Assembly: GCA_031841125.1 (NCBI GenBank)
Contig: CM063107.1
Coordinates: forward strand, 48,683,497-48,747,496
DNA: 64,000 nt
Reading direction: 5' to 3'
Source: Acanthococcus lagerstroemiae
Taxonomy: Eukaryota; Arthropoda; Insecta; Hemiptera; Eriococcidae
How positions within the stretch are numbered: the stretch's first letter is position 1; every line of letters starts with the position of its first letter. Position numbers and translations under genes: made by a program. A model generated the notes under the pieces. That model was not told where the DNA came from, ran no database searches, and worked only from the letters and a program-made list of their open reading frames with translations. Positions 15,301-27,300 of this stretch are shown here, piece by piece.

Positions 15301-18300
15301 TGATTCAAAAATATTTAAAATTACAGCGAAGAAAGACCAAAAATCAATTTTTTTTTTTTTTCAGTGTAGATGAAAGTCGGGGTATTGCAGTTTTTTTTTT
15401 ACAGATTCGTTTCTAAAATTACTATCTAGTAACCAAAATAGCAACATTTTAAAGTGTAATGAAGCAATTTAATTATCACTGTTACATTTTTCCTGGTGTT
15501 ACACTGTTCTCCGGTCTCCCCTAAGTATAATTCAACTGTAAATGAATGATGACATAATGTTATACACATAATTTGTTAGTGAATGACAAAGAAAGGAAAA
15601 AACCAAAAAGTCATTTTGTGCTAAGAAATCTGTGTTTTCGGTGACAATGAGAAATTCTCTAATAAAGCCCGATAACTTGTGGTAAGAGTTGGGCCTTATA
15701 CAAGGTTTTAGTTTGGGCTTTATTATAGGCTTTAGGTTGAGTCTTATTACTTTTTAGATTGAGCTTTATTAGATTTTATGGGCCTTATTATGGTACACGT
15801 GTTCTCAATAAGGCCTAAGACACCGCGATTTTGAAATTAAGATTTGGGAACTGTGATGCACTGTGTGAAGGTTTTGAAGGTGTCAGTTTGTACTCTACCC
15901 CTTGTTTTTTATCAGCCTGTATTCATTTCTGATCAGATACTTAATTCGTAATAATTATTACATCGAGCCCATCTGGGCAAAGACTCTCCCAACCTCGCCC
16001 ATTCAGCCCGATCTTGGACTACTTGATGGTACATATTATGTCCGAACAACCTTCCAAAATCGTCTCTCCACCTAGTCTTTTGTTTCTCCCTTCGTTTGGG
16101 GGAATCCACCGCGTCACCCTCCACGTCCACCTGTTGTCTTGTGTTCTGGCGATATGACCTGCCCATTTCCACTTATTTTTATATCATCTTTATTTTGACG
16201 TTTTCATGTATATATATGCTTTGGCACGTACGAAAAAAACGTTACTTTTTGAGCGTTACGGTGGAACATCACAAAAAAATCAGCTGATCGAGAGCTTTGG
16301 CACGTTAACGAAAAACGTGTTACTTTTTGAGTGTAACTTCTCCTGATCATACCCTAATAAAAAAGATTTCCATTGAAATTTCTATTAACAACACGGCTGC
16401 AGACTGTTTGAGCGTTACTTCTATCCGTAGGATTTATAGCTCTTCATGGTCACAATTCAGTTCGGTGGTTCACATTTCCATGGGAATTTTTATTTCTTCC
16501 AGCCATCTTCAGTATTGAATAGAAATTTCCATGGAATGGTTTTCCTTATTAGGGTAGGATCAGGTCGGATTATTTATTAACTTTTCCATGGATTTTTTTC
16601 TTTAAATTATTTCTTGTCGAAAGTCAAGACGCGTGCTTTTTTGCCCCTCGATTACTGATAAGTCGATATTAAAATCGAGACATGAAAATGCTCTCCCGTG
16701 GATTGCAGATCCGTTTGCGACATTTCAGTAGTGTTGACCTACATTCACCGGCGTCAGTGGATTTTTCACTTTTAACTTGTCCTTTATTATTCGAATTTTT
16801 ATTTTGTCGCGTAATTTTAGTTTAGCATAGATCTCTCCATTGGATTTTGGCTAGTTTTTAACTTTTTTCTTTCTTTTGCATTCGTAGCCCGAATTTGTGA
16901 TCCATATGTTAAAGTGGGTAGGACACTACTACTGAAAATTTTGTCTTTATTCTTGTTTGGGAAAGGGCCTTTAAATATTTATTTCAATAACCCATATTTG
17001 TTCCACCCCAACGTAATTCTGTGGTCTGTTTCTTTTTCCATATTTTTTTCGAAGCCTATTATTTGTCTTAGGTATGACATTTTTTTTTCTTTTGCGATTT
17101 TTGTATTTTCTACTTCTATTACATTTTCTTTTTGGTCATTACTTAGAATTTCCGTTTTCTTCATATTTATTTCCAGCCCCGCTCTTTTCCCCTCTTAATT
17201 TAGTTCTGTTATCATCTGTTGTAACTCCGTTTTATTCCCCGCGATCAAAACTACGTCACGGCAAATCGAATATTATAAGATTTTCTCCATTAATGTTTTT
17301 TCCTCTATTAGACCAATCAAGGTTCCTCTTCCAAGGCACAGATGAACAGAATCGGTGGCAGTGGGTCCCCCTGCTTTATTTCTTCTCCTATTTTAAAGTA
17401 TTCTCAAATTTTACCCATGAATATTCTACACTATTCTACCTTCCAAGTTTTCGTAACATTTTTGGATCACCTAACCTACCCCTTGTACTTCCACTGTATA
17501 TATTAAAAAAAAACAACGTTGTGAGCAAATTACAAGAAGTGGACCTTATGAGGGCATTTTGCCTCACTTGTTGGATACCCTCATGGGGTCCAATTTTAAG
17601 ATTCCAGTTATGTAATTTGTTTGAAGTCATTCATGAAACTTCTTGTAGAAAAATTGTTGATTTCCCTTTGCTTCAGTATTTACTTTTTCTTACGTTTTTG
17701 GCCAGGGTACTGAAATGTCTTTTTCGGGTGAGAGAAAATCATTCTAGAATGTCAGTTTTACTGACTGGCTGAAGTTTTCGAAATTGATGCCGAAGACGTG
17801 CGAGGGAAAATAGTCTCATAATTTTTTAACTTTTCTAACTGATAACTGAAATCTAGACAATTCTTGCAGCTGATGAAAATTGAAGAATTCACTCTTTTCA
17901 GTGCGTTCCTTTTTTTCCCGCCCTCAAACTTCCAAGTACCAGTAACGTCTTACGTATTCCTTCGACTCGGGGTAGTGTGACATCTAGGTCTAGGTTCTTA
18001 AAAGATGAAAACATTTCTTGCTAGTTTCTTGCGTATTTTAATTGTAACGTGTATGGACTCTGGTAGTGTCATGACTAGAGCAAGGATTCCTCGGCATTTA
18101 TAACTTTATTCTAAGATGAGATAGAGGAGTGCTGATAAGAAATGAGCACGAATTAGGCTACTAGAAGTCAGTGGTTAAAAGTTTATTTTGCCGAAAATTG
18201 CCGAAATGGAGTATAAATGCCGAAAGTACGATAAATGCCGAAAAACTGCCCAACCGTCCAAGTTGAGCTTCTGATCCGAAATTAAATATTAAAAATTACA

Positions 18301-21300
18301 AGATACCCATTAAAAATCACAAAATTAGTCATATGTTGCTTTTCTCCCCGAATCCATTAAAAAATTAGAAACTCAGGGCCTCTCGTTGAACTCAAATCAT
18401 CGAAGAAGTTTCTACAAAAATAGGTAAAATTCCTGGGCGGAATGGCAGTATTTCAAATTGCGCCAAAAAAGGACAACTGACAGAGGATCTCTCTCCTCTC
18501 CAATTCTGTACCTTTGCAAATCATCTGCTTACGGTTTTATCTTTTGCGAGAGAATGAATCTCATTACGCTTGTGTATTTCTCAGGTGTTATTTCGCTCGC
18601 CCAAGTACCTGGATTACGAGAAAGTCAAAGATTACTTACTAACCATCCAAGCGACCGATCGTGGATTTCCCCCGCTGAGTAATCAAGCTACGGTTAACAT
18701 CACCGTGCTCGATTTCAACGACAATGTTCCCACTTTCACCCAGTTATCGTATTCTGCTCGAGTGTCCGAAGATATCGCCATCGGTGACATCGTTACAAAG
18801 GTAAAGAACTGAAACCCATCATAGCCGTGTAATGGATTGCTTGCACAACACTTTTTCACGAATTCAATGTACGCAATTTTTGTATCAGGTTACAGCCAAT
18901 GATTTAGACAGCGGTGTGAACGGCAAAATTACGTATTCGTTGGAGCGAGGAGATCGTCACCAGCAGTTTTCGGTGGATCCGAATACCGGTCATATTATAG
19001 TAGTTCGACCCTTGGACAGAGAAATGGTGAGTTCTCTTTGGATGGCCGATATGTCTAGTAAAACATACGTTACCGAACTAATGAATTCAACTAACTTTAT
19101 GTATTTTTGTACGCAGGTGGCTTCGTACACGTTGCAGGTTCGTGCAACCGATGGCGGTACTCCGGAACTATCGAGTTACGTACTGGTTAGTATTGAAGTA
19201 TCCGATGTGAACGATAATCCGCCGCTTTTCTCGCAGCCGAATTATACGTGCGTTGTGCAGGTAAATTATCAGTTATCTCAGTCGAAACTAATTTAAATTA
19301 TCTGTGGAATCAAACTAATCAGCTTTACTCGTTGGTAGGAGGACAAACGACCGGGTTGGCCCGTCTGTCAGTTGAACGTCACCGATGCCGATATTCCTCC
19401 TAACGGCCCTCCCTTCTCTTTCGACATCCCGTCCGAGCACGAAGGGTCGTTTAGAATCGATTCCGACGGCACTGTGAAGACCACATCCAGACTCAAGTTC
19501 AAAGTGCAAGACGTTCATGTGATGAAAGTGCGAGCCTTCGATAATGGCATACCGCCGCGGTATTCGGACACAAAGTTGATAATCAAGGTAGTGACAATTC
19601 AGTAATGGTGTCAACGGGAGAGGGCTGATGTCCTTTAAATATGAATTATTATATCGATTGATATTTGTAAGTGATGGAGTGTTTCAAGTACCTATGTCGT
19701 TTTGCAATTGCAGGTTATAGAAGAGTCTCAGTACCCACCGACGATCATTCCTCTGAATATATGGGTGGGGTCGTATCAAGATCGATGGAATGGCGGTGAA
19801 TTGGGTCGAGTACACGCATCGGACCAAGACCAATATGATATGCTGCTGTACAGCATTTTGGAACCACATCACGGTTTATTCACTATCGACGAACGCACCG
19901 GTGTGCTGACGTCAGCCCCGGGTTTGGATACCGGGAAATACGTGCTAAATGTGTCCGTTACTGATGGGAAATTCACGAGCTCGGCGCACGTTAAAATCAC
20001 TGTAGACTCGTTGGACGAGGATATGTTGAACGAAGCCATCAGTATAAGGTATGATTTTTTATACAACATCTGATATTCTTACATGCTATGGCAGTGAAGC
20101 TGCATAAAGTATACAAATATACATTATATTAAAATTTTCGTATTTTCTTTTCTTGTTATTCAGCTTTTAACCGCTAACTATGTATTATTCTCCCACCAAC
20201 TGTAGCCAAATACGATTTTTTTTTGCAGATTACGAGGAATCACCCCGCACCAATTCATTTTGTCTCAAGAAAAGAAACTTGTGCACTCTTTAGAAACAAT
20301 TCTTCAAAAGCGAGTCCGTCTGATTAGTATTCAAGAAGCGCCGCAAGGTCACTTGGACTTACTTTTCATTATCAAAGGGGTAAGTTGTGCACGGTTACTT
20401 GATAGAAAATGATGGATGAAATACCTCGATATTTTTATTAGTTTTCAATGCAGTGTTTGAGAAAGTGTAACAATCCATGTTTTTGTTTTCAAAGGGCATC
20501 GAGCTGACCGATATGCACCAAGTGCTTCAAGCCACCGGTTTGACCACCGTCTCTTTTCCGTGCAATTGTGTCAAGAACCAGGGTTACTGCAAACAGCGTT
20601 TGTCATTTCTACCCGATCAGATTCAAGTAATTGCCACCGACATTATCAGCTTCGTTGCCCCCGCTCATTCTCAACAACTGTACTGCGCGTGTACTGTCGG
20701 ATACTCGGGTATGTACCATGACCATGATGTTAAATGATTTCCATTTATTTTTGTGAGCGTATGAGTTCGCGTTTGGACGCTGAAGAGTCGCTCTCTAGCG
20801 GCCTAATGAAATGCGGCTCGCCGATTGGTGTATTTGGGCGAAAAGATGATCAGTGACAAAAATGTTCTGCGAAAAAAAAAACAACTAAAGTTGGGCTCAT
20901 CTGAAAGGAAATGATAAGGGCTAACAATTTAGTTTTCTTCAGTTTTCCATTAAAAAAAAAACAATATTGAAGATTTTGGAGCTCAGTTTACTTGTACATG
21001 TTTGTCTGATAAAAATACCTTGATCATCTTTTTGTCCACGACACTAGCGCACCTACAGGAGTGTCCAAATGCCAATTGCTGAGATTTTCTCCATCGCATT
21101 GATCACATGTAGTTAGTTGAACCATCCACTTCAAGGGTAATTCCACGCCCCGATGGCTTTATTACTTGTGGGATAAAGTTATTTCTAGTTATATCGTCGT
21201 AGGGCAGTTATTTTACCTCCGTGACTTAGGATGTTGATCGCCTTGCCGCATTCTTACAGTCAAATACTTCATTGTTTATTTTTCAAATATTTCTTCCAAT

Positions 21301-24300
21301 TCATGGTGTATAACAATGAGAAGTAGTTGTGAAATAAGGGTCCTGGCACAAGTATTTTCAGTCTTAAAAATGTTAGTTATGTTTCGCGAAAGTTAATTTT
21401 ATTCCTCAAGAGTAGAAGCAAGTGCATGTCGCGTTGACTACCAACCCTGGGCTGGGCATCTTGAAAGCAAACGTAGAATACATATAGACCTGCATATTTA
21501 ATATACAGGTTTTGTTATAAATATTAATTATAAATCGAAAATGTGAGACCCCTGGTTACATATTGAAATGAGGAGGGGAGTGCCAGGTCTTTAATGCACA
21601 GAAACCCTCCCAGAAAAAGGCCACATGGGTTGCCTTACTAACATTTTAAAAGTTGGTGAAGCAAATCTGTCACTGAAAGATCCACACAGATCAAGAGATA
21701 AACTTACAGACAGTTGAACAGAGAATGAGGTGAACAGACAGCTATCCCACCAGCCAATCAACCGAGTAAGTAGTTGGGTAGACATGCTAACACTCCTTAT
21801 CCCCATATTGAAAATGGAGGTGGGAGTCGATATCTGCCCCATCTCTCTATCCTCTATTGTCTTTATACCAGAACAACTCAGAGCCCAGTATTAAGATCCA
21901 GGTTCTATGAACAAAAATTCCTCCAGTTCTATATAAATTCTGTATTAAATATATCACTGTACGGCTCAGTACATTTTTGTTCTTCTGTCTTCTCTAGGTA
22001 TTTACCCTCCATCTCTTTGTACATAGTAAATTTGTATCAAACTATTCCTCAAGTATGTCTCCCCATCTTCATGCCTCTCACTTTTCTTTCTCTCCTGAAG
22101 CAAACGGAGTTGAAAGTTGTAATCCAGAACACACATTTTCGCTTCTTGTGACGCTAAAAATGATGTTTTTGTTGGCCAAGCTGTTTCAGTAATTATAAGT
22201 TGAACGGGCGGAAGTCAACCTTGTTTTAGTCAGATTTTTATTGTACTTGGTTGATCAACGGCCCCGCATTCGTGGCCTTTGATTACCCTTACCCAGGGTA
22301 GGGCTGATCCGAATCAACTTTGAATCAATTGCCGCTGCGGATCAAAATATTTATGATTCGATCCAGAAATCAAATTATTTTTCTCGCGGCAGTCCGTGAT
22401 CCAAATCAATTTCCCTTTTGATCCGCATCTAGAATTTTCAGAGCATTTTTTTGAATTTTGGAGGTATTACGCCAAGTTTGAGAAAAAGGGTACAAGTTTT
22501 TTTGTGAATTGATGAATTGTAAATTTCTCTTTGTCACCGAAATTCATTGAACTTTACTGTTTTAAAAAGGGGAAGGGGGAAACGTAAAAACGTGAAATTG
22601 TTTGAAAAATTGATCTGAATTATTATTTTTGAGCTGATCCGTGATCCGAATCGTTTTTTGAACAATAATTTGTGATCCGAATCAATTTTCCTTGATCCGC
22701 ATCGGCAATTTTCGAACTATTTTTTGGTTTTTGAGGGTATTCCGCCAAGTTTGAGAAAAAATGATCAAGGTACATTAGACTTTAGGTTTCTTTTCTTTGG
22801 TGAATTGGTGAATCGTAAATGTCATTTTGTCACCAAACTTTACTGAAATTGATTGTATGAAGAAGAAGAAAAAAAAGTAAAATTGTCAGAAAAAATTTAT
22901 TTGAATTATTTTTCTCGGCTGATCTGTGATTCGAATCACTTTGTGATCAGTGAGATGTGACCCGTGGTTTGAATCGTTCTTCGATCAGTGATTTGTGATC
23001 CGAATCATTTTTTCACCAGTGCGTTGTGATTCGAATCATTTTTTCATCATGATTCATGATCCGTAATTCGAATCGATTTTCCCTAGTGATCCGTGATCGG
23101 AATCATTTTTTCGGTGATTTTCTCAACCCTGCCCTTATCGTTCAGCACGATGGCTGCTTTGAAAAAAATTACGAACATTAGCTGACCTCGATACATAACC
23201 CATAAACGGTGAAATTATAGGGGAAGAGGTACTGCCCCCTGGAATTCTACTTCTACATTCGCTGCAAGTGAGCATAAATGGAGAAAAATATTCAGATTAA
23301 ACAGGTTATTTTGCTTTTAAATTCTAATGGATTACTTATACCTTGTTTTTTGCTGCTTTGTCTATTGTTTCTCAGCCCCTTTCCCTCGCATACATTTCTG
23401 CACCACTGCCTAGATATCACTAATTAACTAGGCCTACCGTTCAAAGCCAGAAAACGAAATCCCAGGTGGAACTAACCTCCCTTTTCCTCCGGCTAGATCC
23501 GCACTCGGCATTCCTACTCCTCGCCTTGATCCAAAAAAGTCATTACAGCCGATGTGCTAGAAAAGCTAATTTCTCTGTACACTAAAAATCCGGCCTCGAA
23601 ACGTGAAAAGAAGAGGTTCTTAGGTGGTTCAGGACAAGAAGAAATTACAGACTATATGCTAACCGAAATGCGATTTGACCGCTTCTTACTCGGAGCTCTT
23701 CCGTCGTTACAAACGCGATAAATCAATTCGCTTCGTCTGCTATTCTGAGTTTTAGTGTCTTAATCAGTGTAAATCTGTCTGTATACTTATAACATTATCT
23801 CTCCCCTCCATCTCTTGGGAAGAAAACTCCATCAACAATCATACAGACAGTTGCCTGGTCTCACCCGATGAGTTGTAAATGATAAACTCGCTATCCAAGT
23901 CAGTTTCATTTGAAGAATTTTAATGAGCAGATAATCTCCAGATAATCAGAATTGAAAGTACACTCACGGAGCCGAAAACTAAAAATGTTCAGGAGAAGCA
24001 ATGTTTTGGTTAGCTCATTAGCGCAAATAGGAGGGTTTGAGGGTCAAGCCCCTCCCCCTCCCAAAAAAAAACAACAACAATGAAATCACGTCCCCGGAAA
24101 ACTTAGAAGTCACGTACAGAGAGCCAGAGGCGGGAGCTAAACTATTCCAGTTGCAAGAAGGAAGCGAACAAAAAATGTTAACCCTTCCTTATTCTTGAAA
24201 AGCTATTTACGCTTACAAGTAAGCCGCAGTATATTCTCATGACTGTCTAGCTCTGATGAAGGAAAAATAATGGAGACAGGGTTGGTTACTAAAAACGTAT

Positions 24301-27300
24301 CAGTGATTGACCATTCTGTCCAAAAAATGGTATCCTTAGACAAAAAGGAAGAAAACAAAATTAAAGTAGAAAACCTAAACTTTTAAAAATCGCCCCAAAG
24401 TCAATTAAAGATCAATGCTTGGAACAAGACTGATAGATAAATGAATCGGTGAGAACCAAAAAGTGATTAGGTCCAAAATTGGCAGTTTTGAGTTAGCGAC
24501 GGAAACTGAGGCATTGCGGCATGGCAGATCGACTGTTGTAGTTGAACATTCGCTCACGCATTGGGAGCATAGTTTCTGGCTGCATCGCACCCGAAAATTT
24601 CATGTTTTGTATCAAAAATGAAGGAAAATTTCGAAAAGTTCTATTTTTTAGCTTCGTTATTTATTATTTTTGTATCAAAAATTGGCGATTTTCAAGAAAA
24701 AATCCTAATTTTTTCGGTGCTACACATTTTCCCCCTCACTTCCCGGAAATATATGAAATTGATGTGGGAGCAAGTCTAAAATGATTTACTTTAGTGTGGG
24801 AGGAAGTTACATGCAATTTCCAGGCGTAATATTCACTTTTAGTCACTATTGAGAACCGAAAAGGGCCAAGTTCAAAAACGTTGAGCAGCTGTATCTGAAT
24901 ATTCTCGAAAATTCTTTTTCGCAGTACCCTCAAAAATCGTCTTTCGTGGTCCCCTTTCACTGCCCTAAACCATGTTTCTGACGAATTTTTGGTTTTTGTA
25001 TAAATCAGTTTTTTGCTTCTCCTGAAAAGTGTAAAAAATGGACTTGATCCTTTTTTGGTTCTCATCAATTCAAATCAACCTAAACAAAATTCTTAACAAA
25101 CTACCTTTTATTGGAATTATCGAAACGTATGTATTATGTAAGGCAACGAAAATATGGAATGAGAGAGGACACGTAAGTAGAATGAAAAATGACCGGTGGA
25201 CTTATAGGGTCCTGTTTTGGCATCCCCCAAATTCTAATATAAAACGTGGTAAGCAGCCCACCCAAGGTACGACGACTTGTGTCAAATTTCAAGGCGAAAA
25301 CAACTTTCAATTATGTTATACCTCGAATTCGAATGCAGCAACAATATGACTACAATGTTAATATAATTGCATATCCGCAACGCCGTGAATATTTTCACAA
25401 TTACCTCGAAATGTTAATAAAATTGCATACTCAAAACGCCGTAAATCCGTCATGACGCCGCTTCGGTTCATTCGAAATGTTAATGGTGACGGGAGCGTGA
25501 TTAACGTTTTTAGGATGAGCTACGGATGTCGAGCCTCATCGATTTTTATCGGGATCTGGTTCGGTTTTTTATCCAGTATAATTGTAGTCGAGTTGGGGTA
25601 CTTTTTTCAGTTTCAAGAGTTCGAATTCTTCTAAAACAGGGTTTTGGTGTATACGGTCCGATTGCACTTGGGTTTTTGAAAATCGAGCTAGGATTCGGGG
25701 CAGAGTTCGAACTCGGTTTTGGATTCAGATTTTTGGGATTCAGGTTTCCTCAAGTGTGCACGGGAAAACGTAAACCCGAAACCAAAATGCAGCTAGGAAG
25801 TTCCATAAACTTGATAAACTGATGACGTGTCTACGCTGCATGCAGATTAGGGTGCATCGTCAAAATTTTTTTCGAAATTTCTAACGCATCCAGGTAAAAA
25901 GTTGCCTTTGGTAAATAAAAAGTGTTTTATTTATTTATTTTTTAATTTGTAAATTTTCCGTAAGGGATTTATCCTCCATGCCTGAAATTCTTGCAGTAGC
26001 AGTAGTTTCTGTTACTTCATACCCTTCAGAGGTGTGACCTTTTCATCTGTTTAAGGCTTGATTCACCAGGAAGAAAGGATTGTTGAAATTTTGCCGTAAG
26101 CGCATTTATGGGAACATTTTCTTGACGAGGTCAAGATTTTACTTTTCTGTAAGCAACCGGGAAATGTCCTCAGAAGCCTTCGGAGGTTAGAACTGTGAGC
26201 TAAATACTGTATGACTGAAAACCGTCGGTGTTACCAGAAGCCGGGATGGTTTTCTGAAGATTCCAAAAACGTGATACAATTTTTTTCGACTATCCGGCGA
26301 TATTTCAGGGCCTTTGGGGCTTCAACCTCTCCGTCATAAACATAAACATACGCAGCTATAGTAAAGTTGAATTTTTCCAGTTATTAGTACCACTGACTTG
26401 TTTACTTTTGCGAGTACATCATACGCTTGTATTGTAGTGGTCGGATTAATGTCCTAAATTTATTGTTTCAGGTCAACGATGCGAAAACCGAATCCCAACC
26501 GAGTGTTCCTGCCCGCCGACATACCAATGCGTGATTGACAATAACATATCGCTGATATACAAATGCGTGGCTCCGCCTATAGTGGCCACGTCCTGTGATA
26601 AAAATGCAACTTGTCCTCCATTTGGAACTTCTAGTCTCTACACCATAACGTTGGAACAGATCATCGGCATTGGCAGTGCCTTGGTGTTCATCGTATTCTT
26701 GATATGCCTTATCCTCATTTGCAGGTACCTATATGAGCAAGGTTTCCCATTTGAGTTGACCACGCGGGTACGTTTTGACAATTTTGTATTTTATCGCTAA
26801 TTTCAATATTTGCAGACGATGCAGACGCACACACAGTCCGGTCCCTTTAGAAGATAAAAGCGTGTCCGTGCTGAACTCCGAGTTCAAACGAAATTCAAAG
26901 ATAAATAATTTGGAAGCGACGCAGGTACATTCTTCTAACCGAATCTATAATATCGTTTTTATCTCGCATGTATAAAGTGTACCGACTGGAGTCAGGGTTA
27001 AGTACTAAACGTCAAAGCCCAATTTTGAGAGGACTGTAGAGAATTCGTCAAAATTTGCTGCACCTATACAAAACTGTTTTCTGTTGCATTTTGTAAACTT
27101 TATAAGCTCTGCCTTATTTCGTGTATTTTCATGCAACGAAATATATAAAGGAAAATATTGGAAATGATCCGTTGGAAAATGGAACAGTGATTTTCATCTG
27201 AAGGTATGTTTGTAGCGCTATACAAACTGCGTTTGTTTATGGTTTTGTTTTTTCGTTTGTTTTTCGTTTCTTGATTCGTCAGCTTTTTTTCTTTCGTTTG

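Larger units (their letters stand above)
15940..17480 (-). mobile_element. Degenerate RTE-like LINE fragment, split by insertions
   Basis: On the minus strand, 17480 to 16760 encodes broken reverse transcriptase text: IKQGDPLPPILF (the conserved QGDPLSPLLF block), then MSYLRQIIGFEKNMEKE and WNKYGLLK. 16185 to 15940 encodes the C-terminal KWKWAGHIAR and KTRWRDD motifs in shifted frames. About 560 bp between them are foreign. Frameshifts and stops show it is dead. Confidence 0.8.
13374..18584 (+). other. 5.2-kb intron
   Basis: Holds a small minisatellite (13650-13770), AATAAGGCCC-type repeats (13515-13550 and 15655-15830), and an antisense RTE-like LINE fragment (15940-17480) split by nested insertions. 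No cadherin exon is expected here, since exons 16 and 17 are contiguous within repeat L. Confidence 0.7.
20709..26471 (+). other. 5.8-kb intron where EGF/LamG exons would be expected
   Basis: Both flanking splice sites are phase 1, as for EGF exon cassettes, yet I find no laminin-G or EGF-like coding in any + frame. It holds a MITE (20767-21075), GATCCGAATC tandem repeats (22380-23115), an orphan 60-codon frame (23540-23721) and a weak inverted-repeat pair (24441-25075). Confidence 0.7.

Noticed and set aside
17074..17772. 232-codon open frame on the + strand
   Set aside because: It is antisense to the RTE reverse transcriptase remnant, rich in Phe/Leu and without any motif.
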